In this document: positions 17,674 to 26,841 of the stretch, in pieces
How positions within the stretch are numbered: the stretch's first letter is position 1
How the letters are laid out: every line of letters begins with the position of its first letter
Assembly (NCBI RefSeq): GCF_024158145.1
Contig: NZ_JAMYXM010000001.1
Coordinates: 930,001-994,000, forward strand
Source of the DNA: Notoacmeibacter sp. MSK16QG-6
Lineage (GTDB): Bacteria > Pseudomonadota > Alphaproteobacteria > Rhizobiales > Rhizobiaceae
Length of the DNA: 64,000 nt
Reading direction: 5' to 3'
Program-made: the position numbers and the translations under genes
Notes under the pieces: model-generated
Told to the model about the DNA's origin: nothing
The model's database searches: none
Seen by the model: the letters and a program-made list of their open reading frames with translations, nothing else

Positions 17674-18717
17674 ATGAAGACATTTACAACGGCGCTGCTG
17701 GCCGGCGCTGCTCTAGGCATGGCGTTCGCCGCCCCGGCTCTCGCTGAGGGCAAAAAGATCGGCGTGTCGTGGTCGAACTTCCAGGAGGAACGCTGGAAAA
17801 CCGACGAAGCGGCCATGAAGGAAGCCATCGAAGCAGCCGGGGACAGCTACGTCTCCGCCGATGCCCAGGCTTCCGCCGCCAAGCAGATTACCGATGTCGA
17901 AGCGTTGCTGTCGCAGGGCGTCGATGCGCTGATCATTCTGGCCATGGACAAGGATGCGATTGGCCCGGCCATCGAACAGGCTGCCAATGAAGGCGTTCCG
18001 GTCGTCGGTTACGACCGTCTGATCGAGGATGAACGCGCCTTCTACCTGACGTTCGACAATAAGGGCGTCGGCCGGATCATTGCCGAGGAAGTCACCAAGG
18101 TGAAGCCGGAAGGCAATTTCGCGATCATCAAGGGCGACAAGGGCGATCCCAACGCCGCCTTCCTGCTGGAAGGCATGATGGAAGTGATCGGTGAAGACGC
18201 CGAGGCCGGCAAAATCAATATTGCCTGCGAAACTTTCACCGATGGCTGGAAGCCGGACAATGCCCAGAAGAATATGGAGCAGTGCCTGACCTCGCAGAAC
18301 AACAAGATCGATGCCGTTCTCGCAGAGAATGACGGCATGGCCGGTGGCGTTATTGCGGCACTCTCGGCACAGGGCATGGACGCCTCCACGCCGGTTGGCG
18401 GGCAGGATGGCGATCTTGCCGCACTGAACCGCGTGGCACGCGGAACGCAGACCGTGTCGGTCTGGAAAAACAGCCGCGACCTCGGCAAGAAGGCCGCGGA
18501 GATCGCTTCCGCGCTCGCCGACGGCACCTCCATGGAAGAGGTCGAAGGCGCAGAGAAGTGGAGCGGTGGCGAGAAGGGCGTCGAGATGAACGCCATCTTC
18601 CTTGAGCCGACTCCGATCACCAAGGAGACGCTGAACCAGGCGATCGATGCCGGGCACATCTCCAAGGAACAGGCCTGCGAAGGCGCCAAGGACGACGTGG
18701 CAGCCTGCCAGGGCTGA
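17674..18717 (+). CDS. xylF: D-xylose ABC transporter, periplasmic binding protein XylF
   Basis: Sugar-binding protein of 347 aa with a signal peptide ending in AAPALA. The mature protein starts KKIGVSWSNFQEERWKTDE, followed by ALIILAMDKDAI, VVGYDRLI and GDPNAAFL, matching the XylF pattern of type I periplasmic binding proteins. GGGAGGAA lies 4-5 nt before the ATG at 17674; a more upstream ATG at 17653 is less likely. First gene of xylFHGA. xylA in the same operon supports xylose as ligand. A perfect GC hairpin follows before xylH. Confidence 0.93.
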   Translation: MKTFTTALLAGAALGMAFAAPALAEGKKIGVSWSNFQEERWKTDEAAMKEAIEAAGDSYVSADAQASAAKQITDVEALLSQGVDALIILAMDKDAIGPAIEQAANEGVPVVGYDRLIEDERAFYLTFDNKGVGRIIAEEVTKVKPEGNFAIIKGDKGDPNAAFLLEGMMEVIGEDAEAGKINIACETFTDGWKPDNAQKNMEQCLTSQNNKIDAVLAENDGMAGGVIAALSAQGMDASTPVGGQDGDLAALNRVARGTQTVSVWKNSRDLGKKAAEIASALADGTSMEEVEGAEKWSGGEKGVEMNAIFLEPTPITKETLNQAIDAGHISKEQACEGAKDDVAACQG

Positions 18718-18734
18718 CATCAGTCGAAAGAAAA

Positions 18735-18760
18735 GGCCGCCCCGACGAAGGGGCGGTCTT
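18735..18760 (+). terminator. Intercistronic hairpin between xylF and xylH
   Basis: CCGCCCC (18737-18743) and GGGGCGG (18750-18756) form a perfect stem with a 6-nt loop, extended by weak A/T pairs and followed by TCTT only. It is likely a partial terminator or mRNA-stability element that keeps XylF in excess over the membrane subunits. Confidence 0.55.
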
Positions 18761-18865
18761 CCAGCATCGAGGCCGGCTCGCCCGTAAAGCGTGAACGAGC
18801 CCTCCTACCCAGATGATCCGCTTCAGTCCGGGCTTGCCCGGCGACGACCTGAAAGGCGGTCCGCC

Positions 18866-20275
18866 ATGAGCGACAGCACTTATGAACAAGGCCGGCCCAG
18901 CGAAAACGCCGCGCCGCAGCCGAAGGAAACGGCCATCACGGAAGAGCGCTCGTCCGGCGCCGCGCGTCCGAGCGCCGGGCCTATCGCTCGCGAGAAATCC
19001 GGACCTGTCGGTAATTTTCTGCACGCCACGGAGATCGACCAACGGCTGCTCGGAATGGTCGGCGCGCTGGTCCTCATCTGGCTCGGCTTCCACTTCTATG
19101 GCGAATTCGCCAATGGTTTCGGGGCATTCCTGACTTCCCGAAACCTTTGGAACCTCACGGTCCAGACAGCATCCATCGGCGTCATGGCGACGGGAATGGT
19201 TCTCGTCATCGTAACGCGCCACATCGACCTTTCAGTCGGTTCCATGCTCGGCCTGTGCGCCATGGTGATGGGTCTGACCCAGGCCAGATGGATGCCCGAT
19301 CTCGTTGGCCTCGGCTGGGGCGGAACCTGGATCGTGGCCATCGCGGCCGGGCTGCTTGCCGGCGCGCTTGTCGGCGCGCTTCATGGATTTCTCATTGCTT
19401 ACGCGCAAATACCGAGCTTCATCGTCACGCTTGGCGGCCTTCTGGTCTGGCGCGGCGTGGCCTATCTGATGGCTCGTGGCGAAACGATCAGCCCGCTCGA
19501 TCCGACATTCAACCTCTTGGGTGGCGGGCCATACGGCTCTATAGGAGCGTTCTGGAGTTGGGCGCTTGGCATCATTGCATGTCTCGCCATCGCATGGGCT
19601 CTTTATAACGGTCGACTCCAACGCCAGCGCTTCGGCTTTCCGACACGTCCGATATGGGCGGAAGTCTTCGTCGGCGCGCTTGGTTGCCTGCTGGTCATCG
19701 GCTTCGTGCTGATCGTCAACGCCTATGGCTGGCCGCGCGGTATCGTCCGGCAATATACAGCAAGCGAAGGCATTGAAGTACCCGAAGGCGGCATCTTCAT
19801 CAGCCATGGCTTCGCCATTCCGGTACTGATCCTGATCGCGGTCGGTCTCTTCATGACCTTCCTGACAACGCGCACCCGTTTTGGCCGATACGTTTTCGCA
19901 ATCGGCGGCAATCCCGAAGCGGCCGAACTGGCCGGTATCAATGTGCGGTTCATGACGGTGAAGATATTCGCCCTCATGGGTACGCTCGCCGGCATCGCCG
20001 CTGTCATTTCTTCTGCTCGCCTCAACTCGGCCACCAATTCGCTCGGTACGTTGGACGAACTCTACGTCATCGCCTCGGCAGTCATCGGCGGCACCAGTCT
20101 CGCCGGCGGTATCGGCACGATCTACGGGGCGATCATCGGCGCACTTCTCATGCAGAGCCTGCAAACAGGCATGGTCCTGATCGGGTTCGACAGCGCCGTC
20201 CAGCAGATCGTCGTCGGCGGCGTTCTGGTGCTCGCTGTTTTCCTCGACACGATCTATCGCCGCCGGGCCAAATAA
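18866..20275 (+). CDS. xylH: D-xylose ABC transporter permease XylH
   Basis: Inner-membrane permease of the sugar (CUT2) family, 469 aa. A polar N-terminal tail of about 50 residues precedes ten or more hydrophobic segments. Family patterns are [16 protein letters not shown] near residue 120, [32 protein letters not shown] and [19 protein letters not shown]. The long loop near residues 250-330 is typical of XylH against the shorter RbsC. The ATG at 18866 is preceded by GAAAGGCGG; a start at 18791 would add 25 unrelated residues. xylG follows after 11 bp. Confidence 0.9.
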   Translation: MSDSTYEQGRPSENAAPQPKETAITEERSSGAARPSAGPIAREKSGPVGNFLHATEIDQRLLGMVGALVLIWLGFHFYGEFANGFGAFLTSRNLWNLTVQTASIGVMATGMVLVIVTRHIDLSVGSMLGLCAMVMGLTQARWMPDLVGLGWGGTWIVAIAAGLLAGALVGALHGFLIAYAQIPSFIVTLGGLLVWRGVAYLMARGETISPLDPTFNLLGGGPYGSIGAFWSWALGIIACLAIAWALYNGRLQRQRFGFPTRPIWAEVFVGALGCLLVIGFVLIVNAYGWPRGIVRQYTASEGIEVPEGGIFISHGFAIPVLILIAVGLFMTFLTTRTRFGRYVFAIGGNPEAAELAGINVRFMTVKIFALMGTLAGIAAVISSARLNSATNSLGTLDELYVIASAVIGGTSLAGGIGTIYGAIIGALLMQSLQTGMVLIGFDSAVQQIVVGGVLVLAVFLDTIYRRRAK

Positions 20276-20286
20276 AGGAGGTCGCC

Positions 20287-21153
20287 ATGACCGATGTACA
20301 GACCGCTACGGCGCATCTTCCCGAACACGTGCCAGCCCAACCGCTGACCGCGAGGCGTGGCGAGACCGGCGCCACACCGCTGATCGACATGCAGGACATT
20401 TCCATAGCATTCGGTGGTATCAAGGCCGTCGATCACGCCTCGATAGACCTTTATCCGGGCGAGGTGGTGGCGCTTCTCGGTCATAATGGCGCCGGCAAAT
20501 CGACGCTGATCAAGATCCTTTCCGGCGCTTATTCGCGAGACAGCGGCGAGATATTCGTTCGCGGGGAAGAAGCGACGATCGAGAATCCGCGCGATGCAAA
20601 GAAGTACGGGATCGAGACGATCTACCAGACACTGGCTCTTGCCGATAATGTGGATGCCGCAGCAAACCTCTTCCTAGGCCGCGAGATCATGACGCGGTGG
20701 GGCACGCTGGACGATGGTGCGATGGAGGCCGAGGCCCGCCGTGTGATGGGTCGCCTTAACCCGAATTTTCAACGCTTCAAGGATCCTGTGAAGAGCCTGT
20801 CCGGGGGCCAGCGGCAGTCGGTGGCCATTGCCCGGGCAATTCTCTTCAACGCGCGCATCCTTATCATGGACGAGCCGACGGCGGCGCTCGGTCCGCAGGA
20901 GACCGCGCAGGTCGGCGAACTGATCAAGCAGCTCAAAGCCGACGGCATCGGCATCTTCCTGATCAGCCACGATATTCACGATGTTTTCGACTTGGCCGAC
21001 CGCGTCGTGGTGATGAAGAATGGCCAGATCGTCGGTTCAGCCGCGACGGCCGATGTCACCGATGACGAAGTGCTCGGCATGATCATTCTGGGCAAGTGCC
21101 CGCCCGGCGCAACGCCCGGCCCCGGTGCGACCAGCGAAGACACAACCAACTAA
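20287..21153 (+). CDS. xylG: D-xylose ABC transporter ATPase XylG, single-domain form
   Basis: ATP-binding subunit, 288 aa, with one nucleotide-binding domain: Walker [10 protein letters not shown], signature [13 protein letters not shown], Walker [13 protein letters not shown] and switch-region SHDIHDVF. Enterobacterial XylG has two such domains in about 510 residues; the single-domain form here resembles the FrcA-type ATPases of alphaproteobacteria and presumably works as a homodimer. An extra N-terminal stretch of about 35 residues precedes the domain. AAGGAGG lies just before the ATG. It is between xylH and xylA. Confidence 0.9.
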   Translation: MTDVQTATAHLPEHVPAQPLTARRGETGATPLIDMQDISIAFGGIKAVDHASIDLYPGEVVALLGHNGAGKSTLIKILSGAYSRDSGEIFVRGEEATIENPRDAKKYGIETIYQTLALADNVDAAANLFLGREIMTRWGTLDDGAMEAEARRVMGRLNPNFQRFKDPVKSLSGGQRQSVAIARAILFNARILIMDEPTAALGPQETAQVGELIKQLKADGIGIFLISHDIHDVFDLADRVVVMKNGQIVGSAATADVTDDEVLGMIILGKCPPGATPGPGATSEDTTN

Positions 21154-21163
21154 GGACCGCGTG

Positions 21164-22486
21164 ATGGCAACCGGCTTTTTCGGCGAGGTTTCGAAAATAC
21201 CCTTCAACCCCGACGCTGGTCCTGAAGAGCTGGCCTTTCGCCACTACGATCCGGAAGAGATCGTCATGGGAAAGCCGTTGGCCGAGCACCTCCGCTTCGC
21301 TGTCTGCTGGTGGCATAACTTCGTATGGCCGGGCGGCGATCCATTCGGCGGTCAAACCTTCGACCGGCCCTGGTTCGAGGATCGCGCCAGTGACCCCATG
21401 GAGGCGGCGAAGCTGAAGGCCGACGTAGCCTTTGAGATGTTCACGGCGCTCGGCGTACCCTTCTACTGTTTTCACGATGCCGACATACGGCCGGAAGGGG
21501 ATGATTTCGCGGAAAACACCAAAAATCTGAATGCCATCGTCGATGTGCTGGAAAGGAAGCAGGCGGAGACCGGCCTGAAGCTGCTTTGGGGCACGGCCAA
21601 TCTGTTCTCGCACCGCCGTTATATGTCCGGTGCGGCGACGAACCCCGATCCGGAAGTCTTCGCCTTCGCCGCCGCGACCGTGAAAACCTGTATGGATGCG
21701 ACGCACCGGCTCGGCGGCGCCAACTATGTGCTCTGGGGTGGACGTGAGGGCTACGAGACTCTGCTGAACACCGATCTGAAGCGCGAGGATCAACAGCTCG
21801 GCCGCTTTCTCAACCTGGTGGTCGAATACAAGCATAAGATCGGATTCGATGGTGCGATCCTGATCGAACCGAAGCCGCAAGAGCCCACGAAGCACCAATA
21901 CGATCACGATGTCGCAACGGTCTATGGCTTTCTCAAACGCCACGGCCTCGAAAACGAAGTGAAGGTCAATATCGAGCAGGGCCACGCCATTCTGGCGGGC
22001 CATAGTTTCGAGCATGAAATCGCAACGGCGGCCGCGCTCGGCATTTTCGGCTCCATCGACATGAACCGGAACGACCAGCAGTCCGGCTGGGACACCGACC
22101 AGTTTCCAAACGACGTCCCGGAAGTGGCCCGCGCTTACTACGAGATTCTCAAGGCCGGCGGCTTTACGACGGGCGGCACCAATTTCGACGCCAAACTACG
22201 CCGCCAGTCGCTCGACCCGAAGGATCTGCTGTTCGCCCATGTGGGCGGCATGGACGTCTGCGCACGCGGCCTGAAAGCCGCTGCCGCCATGATGGACGAG
22301 GGCGTGTTGAGCGCTTTTGTCGACGACCGATATGCGGGTTGGGACCAGAAGGGCGCGCAAGCAATGCTCGCCGGAGAGCGGACATTGGAGGAAATCGCCG
22401 GCTGGGTCGAAGAACAGAACGTCAATCCGGCGCCGATAAGTGGCCGCCAAGAATGGGCTGAAAACATCGTCAATCGTTACGTCTGA
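21164..22486 (+). CDS. xylA: Xylose isomerase
   Basis: Converts D-xylose to D-xylulose, a metal-dependent TIM-barrel enzyme of 440 aa, the usual length for the group II enzymes. Visible catalytic features are [27 protein letters not shown]-like [12 protein letters not shown] (catalytic His and Asp), [32 protein letters not shown] (metal-ligand Glu and Lys) and [17 protein letters not shown]. The ATG at 21164 has AAGGA 7 nt upstream and starts 10 bp after xylG. No xylB kinase is seen in the window, so xylulose phosphorylation must be encoded elsewhere. Confidence 0.97.
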   Translation: MATGFFGEVSKIPFNPDAGPEELAFRHYDPEEIVMGKPLAEHLRFAVCWWHNFVWPGGDPFGGQTFDRPWFEDRASDPMEAAKLKADVAFEMFTALGVPFYCFHDADIRPEGDDFAENTKNLNAIVDVLERKQAETGLKLLWGTANLFSHRRYMSGAATNPDPEVFAFAAATVKTCMDATHRLGGANYVLWGGREGYETLLNTDLKREDQQLGRFLNLVVEYKHKIGFDGAILIEPKPQEPTKHQYDHDVATVYGFLKRHGLENEVKVNIEQGHAILAGHSFEHEIATAAALGIFGSIDMNRNDQQSGWDTDQFPNDVPEVARAYYEILKAGGFTTGGTNFDAKLRRQSLDPKDLLFAHVGGMDVCARGLKAAAAMMDEGVLSAFVDDRYAGWDQKGAQAMLAGERTLEEIAGWVEEQNVNPAPISGRQEWAENIVNRYV

Positions 22487-22573
22487 TCCGGCGTGAGCAT
22501 TCAGGCTCTTCTGGGCGGGACAATGGGTTAAACCGCGCTATCTGCAATGGGCACGCGTTGTGGAGGACTGGAT

Positions 22574-23128
22574 TTGAGCGAAAGTGAGTGGGTGGACGAT
22601 GTGACCAGCTTCTGGTTCGACGAACTCGGACCGAAAGACTGGTTTTCAGGCGATGGCAAGTTAGACGACACGATCCGCAGCCGGTTCTCGCCGCTCTATG
22701 AGCAGATAGCCAATCATGTCCCGCCAATTGCGAAATCCGAACCCTCCGCGGCGCTGGCCGCCATTCTTGTCCTTGACCAATTTCCGCGAAACATGTTTCG
22801 CGGAACCGCGCGAGCCTTCGCAACCGATCCGCTTGCGCTCGATTTGTCACGCCATGCCGTTGCGCAAGGGTTCGATCGTTCGCTGACCGATGACGGCCGC
22901 CAGTTTCTCTATATGCCGATGATGCACTCCGAATCCTCCGCCGACCAGGATCGTTCGGTCGAATATTTCGGTGCTCTCGGGTCGGAAGAGGCGTTGCGTT
23001 TCGCCAAGGAGCATCAGGAAATTATCGGCCGTTTCGGCCGCTTTCCCCATCGCAATCGGGTGCTGGAAAGATCCAGCACAGAAGCGGAGAAGGTTTTTTT
23101 AGCGGAGGCAGACAGCTACGGGCAATAG
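22574..23128 (+). CDS. DUF924 family protein
   Basis: A 184-aa soluble, probably all-helical protein. The family patterns FWFDELGPKDWF near the N-terminus, LDQFPRNMFRGTARAFATD and LYMPMMHSES in the middle, and FGRFPHRN near the end identify DUF924 (YpfJ/Bsu-type). Its biochemical role is not established. A TTG start at 22574 is preferred because GGAGG lies 7 nt before it; an ATG 27 bp upstream (22547) lacks such a site. The gene stands between xylA and the acyl-CoA ligase gene and need not belong to either. Confidence 0.85.
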   Translation: MSESEWVDDVTSFWFDELGPKDWFSGDGKLDDTIRSRFSPLYEQIANHVPPIAKSEPSAALAAILVLDQFPRNMFRGTARAFATDPLALDLSRHAVAQGFDRSLTDDGRQFLYMPMMHSESSADQDRSVEYFGALGSEEALRFAKEHQEIIGRFGRFPHRNRVLERSSTEAEKVFLAEADSYGQ

Positions 23129-23211
23129 GAGCTTATCTATCGTAGGGATGTGTTGCGACCGACATACGCGACCATGGGGACAGAGAGCGATAGTTGCTCC
23201 TATTGACGCTT

Positions 23212-23222
23212 ACGTTAAACGT
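23212..23222. promoter_or_regulatory. Possible operator palindrome before the acyl-CoA ligase gene
   Basis: ACGTT-A-AACGT is a perfect 11-bp palindrome 40 bp before the start codon, next to TTGACG (23203-23208). It recalls ACGT-rich sites of regulators of fatty-acid or branched-chain degradation, but no regulator is adjacent, so this is only a candidate. Confidence 0.3.
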
Positions 23223-23262
23223 CTGAACTTCGTGGCGACAGACGAAGCATGTGGAGGATTCG

Positions 23263-24933
23263 ATGACAGACAAACCCTGGTTGGCTCACTATCCGGACTC
23301 GGTTTCTGCAGAAATAGAGCCGCTCCGTTATCCTTCGCTGGGAGAATTACTGTATCGATCCTGTGAGAAGTGGGGTGATCGACCGGCATTCACCTGTCTC
23401 GGTACAACCATCACTTTCTCCGAGATCGCCCGTCAGTCCGAAGCGCTAGCCTCCTACCTACAGTCGCTCGGGTTGGAAAAGGGCGCACGCGTCGCCGTCA
23501 TGATGCCCAATGTGCTGCAATATCCGATAGCGGTGACAGCTATCCTGCGAGCCGGCTACACGGTGGTTGGCGTCAATCCGCTCTATACGCCGCGCGAGTT
23601 GGAGCATCAGCTCAACGATAGCGGCGCCGAGGCGATTGTCATTCTGGAAAACTTCGCCGCCTCGCTTGAGAAAATCAAGGAGAAGACCGGCGTCAAACAC
23701 GTGATCCTCGCCACGATGGGCGACCTGCTCGGCGTAAAGGGCTATGTCGTCAACTTCGTCGTGCGGCGCGTCAAAAAAATGGTGCCAAGCTATTCATTGG
23801 ATGGCTATGTCCGCTTCAATGACGCCGTCAACAGCGGGAAAAGCAAAACCTTCACAGACCCGCAGACCGGGCCTGATGATATCGCGTTTCTCCAATATAC
23901 GGGGGGCACGACGGGTGTTTCCAAGGGCGCGATCCTGCTTCACCGCAACATCCTCGCCAATATGGAACAGAACCGGATATGGGTGGCCGCTGCTTTCCCC
24001 GAGGGACGGGCACCCGGCACGCTTATGGTCTGTCCGTTGCCGCTCTATCACATCTACGCGCTCACGGTGAACATGCTGAACGGGATCGAGGAAGGACAGC
24101 ACAATCTCCTTATTCCCAACCCGCGCGATATTCCGGGCTTCGTCAAAGCGCTCAAGGGCCAGCCATTCGAGGTTTTCGTCGGCCTCAACACGCTGTTCGT
24201 CGCATTGATGAACAACAAGGATTTCGGAGAACTCGACTTTTCCAAGCTACGTCTGACCCTGGGCGGCGGCATGTCGGTGCAGCGGCCTGTCGCCGAGCGC
24301 TGGGAAAAATTGACAGGCGTCACGATCCATGAGGGCTACGGCCTGTCGGAAACCTCACCCGTGGCGACATCCAACCCGCTGGACGCAAAGGATTTCTCCG
24401 GAACGATCGGGGTGCCGATCCCTTCGACTGACGTCAAGCTGCTGGGGGATGATGGCGGAGAAGTCGCGCAGGGCGAAGTCGGTGAAATAGCGATTTCCGG
24501 CCCCCAGGTGATGGCCGGTTACTGGAATCGCCCCGACGAGACCGCCAATGTGATGACAGAGGACGGATACTTCCGTACCGGCGACATGGCGTTCATGGAT
24601 GAGCGCGGCTACTTTAAGATTGTCGACCGCAAGAAGGACATGATCCTTGTTTCCGGCTTCAACGTCTATCCGAATGAGATCGAAGAGGTTGTCGTCGGCC
24701 ATCCCGACGTGCTGGAAGCGGCCGCCATCGGTATACCGGACGAAAAGAGCGGCGAAGTGCCCAAACTTTTCGTGGTCCGCAAGGAAGGTTCGACGATCGA
24801 TGAGCAGGGGCTTCTGACCTACTGCCGCGAAAATCTGACGGGCTATAAAAGGCCGCGAAAGATCGAATTCCGGAACGAACTGCCGAAATCGCCCGTTGGC
24901 AAAATCCTTCGTAAAAATCTGCGGCCGGATTGA
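23263..24933 (+). CDS. Long-chain fatty acid-CoA ligase (FadD-like)
   Basis: An AMP-forming acyl-CoA synthetase of 556 aa. Signatures in order: the phosphate-binding YTGGTTGVSKGAIL (about residue 213), PLPLYHIYALT, GYGLSETSP (adenine-binding), GYFRTGDMAFMDERG, IVDRKKDMILVSGFNVYP and the C-terminal catalytic lysine in PKSPVGKILRK. These match FadD closely in length and order. The ATG has GGAGG 5 nt upstream; a GTG 12 bp earlier is less likely. It activates free fatty acids for beta-oxidation or lipid synthesis. Transcribed alone. Confidence 0.92.
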   Translation: MTDKPWLAHYPDSVSAEIEPLRYPSLGELLYRSCEKWGDRPAFTCLGTTITFSEIARQSEALASYLQSLGLEKGARVAVMMPNVLQYPIAVTAILRAGYTVVGVNPLYTPRELEHQLNDSGAEAIVILENFAASLEKIKEKTGVKHVILATMGDLLGVKGYVVNFVVRRVKKMVPSYSLDGYVRFNDAVNSGKSKTFTDPQTGPDDIAFLQYTGGTTGVSKGAILLHRNILANMEQNRIWVAAAFPEGRAPGTLMVCPLPLYHIYALTVNMLNGIEEGQHNLLIPNPRDIPGFVKALKGQPFEVFVGLNTLFVALMNNKDFGELDFSKLRLTLGGGMSVQRPVAERWEKLTGVTIHEGYGLSETSPVATSNPLDAKDFSGTIGVPIPSTDVKLLGDDGGEVAQGEVGEIAISGPQVMAGYWNRPDETANVMTEDGYFRTGDMAFMDERGYFKIVDRKKDMILVSGFNVYPNEIEEVVVGHPDVLEAAAIGIPDEKSGEVPKLFVVRKEGSTIDEQGLLTYCRENLTGYKRPRKIEFRNELPKSPVGKILRKNLRPD

Positions 24934-25025
24934 TCTTTCGCCACTGCATCGGCAATGACGAAGTAGGTTTGGGACGAGGTGGGCTTGGGTCCGCCTTTCA
25001 AACTATACGCGTAGGCGCCAGCCGG

Positions 25026-25931
25026 TCATTCGGCTGCGTTTATTCTGGCATAGCGCCGGGGTGGTTCTCCGACATGCCGGGCGAATGCAGTGCTGAAAGC
25101 GCTCACCGAGCCGTAACCGATTTTGCGTGAAATTTCCGCAATGCCGACGCTGTTCGAGCGGAGCATGTGCTTGGCCAGTGCCATTCGCCAGTTGAACAGG
25201 TAGCTCAACGGCGACGATCCGACGATGCGATTGAACCGCGTGAAAAACGCCGAGCGCGACAGGCTGGCTTCCCGAGCGAGTTCAACGACGGTCCAGCCAT
25301 GATCGGGCGCGGCATGCATGGCGCGAAGGGCGGGGCCGATGCGTGCGTCGTTCAGGCCGCGAAGGAGGCCCGGTGGGGCATCATCCCGCGTCGAGGAGCG
25401 GAACGCCTCGATCAGCAGGACCTGCAAAAGATGCTCTACCACAACATCGCGTGCCGGGCGTGTCGCGCGCGCCTCTTCGCGAACCATGGCCGTCAAGGTC
25501 GCCAAACGGTCCACGCAGCGTACGACCACCATGTCCGGCAGAAGCGACACAAGCAGTTCAGCGTCTGGACTGGCAAAACGGCAATTGCCGAGTAGCTGTT
25601 GAACCTCCGCCGGCCCTTCCATTCCCCCAATGCGAAAGACGCCATCCTCACAGAGAGACGGCCGGCTGGACATTCCCGGCGGGGGCGGTGGATCGATGCT
25701 GGACATTGTGAAGGCGGCGATCGCGGGAATGAGAACGAAATCACCAGTTTGGAGAACGAGGGGTGGCTTTCCGTCGACTTCAAGACAAGCAGCGCCCGAG
25801 AGAAGCAAAGTATAGAAGACCGCGTCCAGATCTTCTCGCCGAACGCGAAACGGGCCCCTCGCCTCAGTCAGCTTGGAAAAAGGCGCAGAGGGTCGAAGGA
25901 GCGAGATCACGTCACCAAGCGGATCACTCAT
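25026..25931 (-). CDS. AraC-family transcriptional regulator with cupin_6 sensor domain
   Basis: A 301-aa regulator. The N-terminal 180 residues form a cupin-like AraC_binding/cupin_6 domain (DPLGDVISLLRP at the start is typical). The C-terminal 100 residues hold two helix-turn-helix motifs, including LAREASLSRSAFFTRFNRI and AEISRKIGYGSVSAFSTAF followed by GEPPRRYAR. It is divergent from an SDR oxidoreductase gene with 94 bp between start codons, an arrangement common for this regulator type, so the SDR gene is its likely target. Inducer unknown. Confidence 0.88.
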   Translation of the reverse strand: MSDPLGDVISLLRPSAPFSKLTEARGPFRVRREDLDAVFYTLLLSGAACLEVDGKPPLVLQTGDFVLIPAIAAFTMSSIDPPPPPGMSSRPSLCEDGVFRIGGMEGPAEVQQLLGNCRFASPDAELLVSLLPDMVVVRCVDRLATLTAMVREEARATRPARDVVVEHLLQVLLIEAFRSSTRDDAPPGLLRGLNDARIGPALRAMHAAPDHGWTVVELAREASLSRSAFFTRFNRIVGSSPLSYLFNWRMALAKHMLRSNSVGIAEISRKIGYGSVSAFSTAFARHVGEPPRRYARINAAE

Positions 25932-26025
25932 TTCGGACTTTCAGTAAACAAATAAAGACGCTGCATCATAGAAGGTTCAGCCTGCCATGTCGATATGAAG
26001 GCCTCCCAACGAAGGAGACTGAACG

Positions 26026-26775
26026 ATGAAGACTGTTATGATAACCGGTTGTTCCTCCGGCTTCGGTCTGGATAGCGCGCGCTATTTTCTCGACCAAGGC
26101 TGGTCGGTGGTGGCGACCATGCGCGAACCGGACGAAGCATTATTGCCAAAGTCCGACCGGCTGCAGCTTCTGCCGCTGGATGTCACCGACCAACAGAGTA
26201 TCGACAATGCCGTTGAGAAAGCGGGACCGATCGATGCGCTGGTCAACAATGCGGGAATTGGATGGCTGGCTCCATTCGAAGCGACGTCTGCCGAGGTTGT
26301 TCGACGAATTTTCCAGACCAATACATTCGGCACATTCGAGATGATCCGCGCCATATTGCCGCAAATGCGAGACCGAAAGGCCGGCGTCATCGTGAACGTC
26401 TCGTCCAGCGTTACGCTGAAGCCACTCCCTTTGCTGTCGGTCTATACGGCAAGCAAGATGGCACTCAATGGCTATACCGAGTGTCTTGCGCTCGAGCTCG
26501 AACCGCTAGGCATTCGAACACACCTCGTTCTGCCAGGCCAGGCTCCGGCGACGAAATTCGGCAGCAATGCCATGGCATCGATGGCGGATGCGGCCGACGC
26601 ACCCGAAGTGTATAAACCGTTTGTCGAAGAGTCGCTGGCGAACCTCCAAGAGAACGCCAGTCGCGAACCCACGCGTCCGGAACAGGTCGTCCGGGCAATC
26701 TGGCGCGCCGTTACCGATACCGATGCCCCGCTGCATATTCCGGCGGGAGACGATGCCGAGGCTCTGGCCGCCTGA
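26026..26775 (+). CDS. Short-chain dehydrogenase/reductase
   Basis: A classical SDR oxidoreductase of 249 aa using NAD(P). The cofactor motif TGCSSGFG is at residues 7-14, NNAGIG near residue 75, the catalytic serine in VNVSSSVTLKP, and the YxxxK pair in YTASKMALNGYTE. GAAGGAGAC precedes the ATG. The C-terminal tail contains a stretch typical of SDRs annotated as acting on small aldehydes or ketones, but the substrate cannot be predicted. Divergent from the AraC regulator and ended by a shared hairpin before the convergent pgi. Confidence 0.9.
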   Translation: MKTVMITGCSSGFGLDSARYFLDQGWSVVATMREPDEALLPKSDRLQLLPLDVTDQQSIDNAVEKAGPIDALVNNAGIGWLAPFEATSAEVVRRIFQTNTFGTFEMIRAILPQMRDRKAGVIVNVSSSVTLKPLPLLSVYTASKMALNGYTECLALELEPLGIRTHLVLPGQAPATKFGSNAMASMADAADAPEVYKPFVEESLANLQENASREPTRPEQVVRAIWRAVTDTDAPLHIPAGDDAEALAA

Positions 26776-26808
26776 CCATTCAGCCCGATCGTTTGCGATC
26801 AGATCATG

Positions 26809-26834
26809 GGCGGGGCTACAGAGGCCCCGCCTCT
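26809..26834. terminator. Bidirectional terminator between SDR gene and pgi
   Basis: GGCGGGGC (26809-26816) and GCCCCGCC (26824-26831) form a perfect 8-bp stem with a 7-nt loop between convergent genes. The plus strand continues TCTCTT, a weak T-run. Confidence 0.6.
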
Positions 26835-26841
26835 CTTGACT

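Noticed and set aside
19232-20164. A 310-codon open frame antisense to xylH
   Set aside because: Shadow of the permease gene; composition is charged and low in hydrophobic residues, typical of reversed membrane-protein codons.
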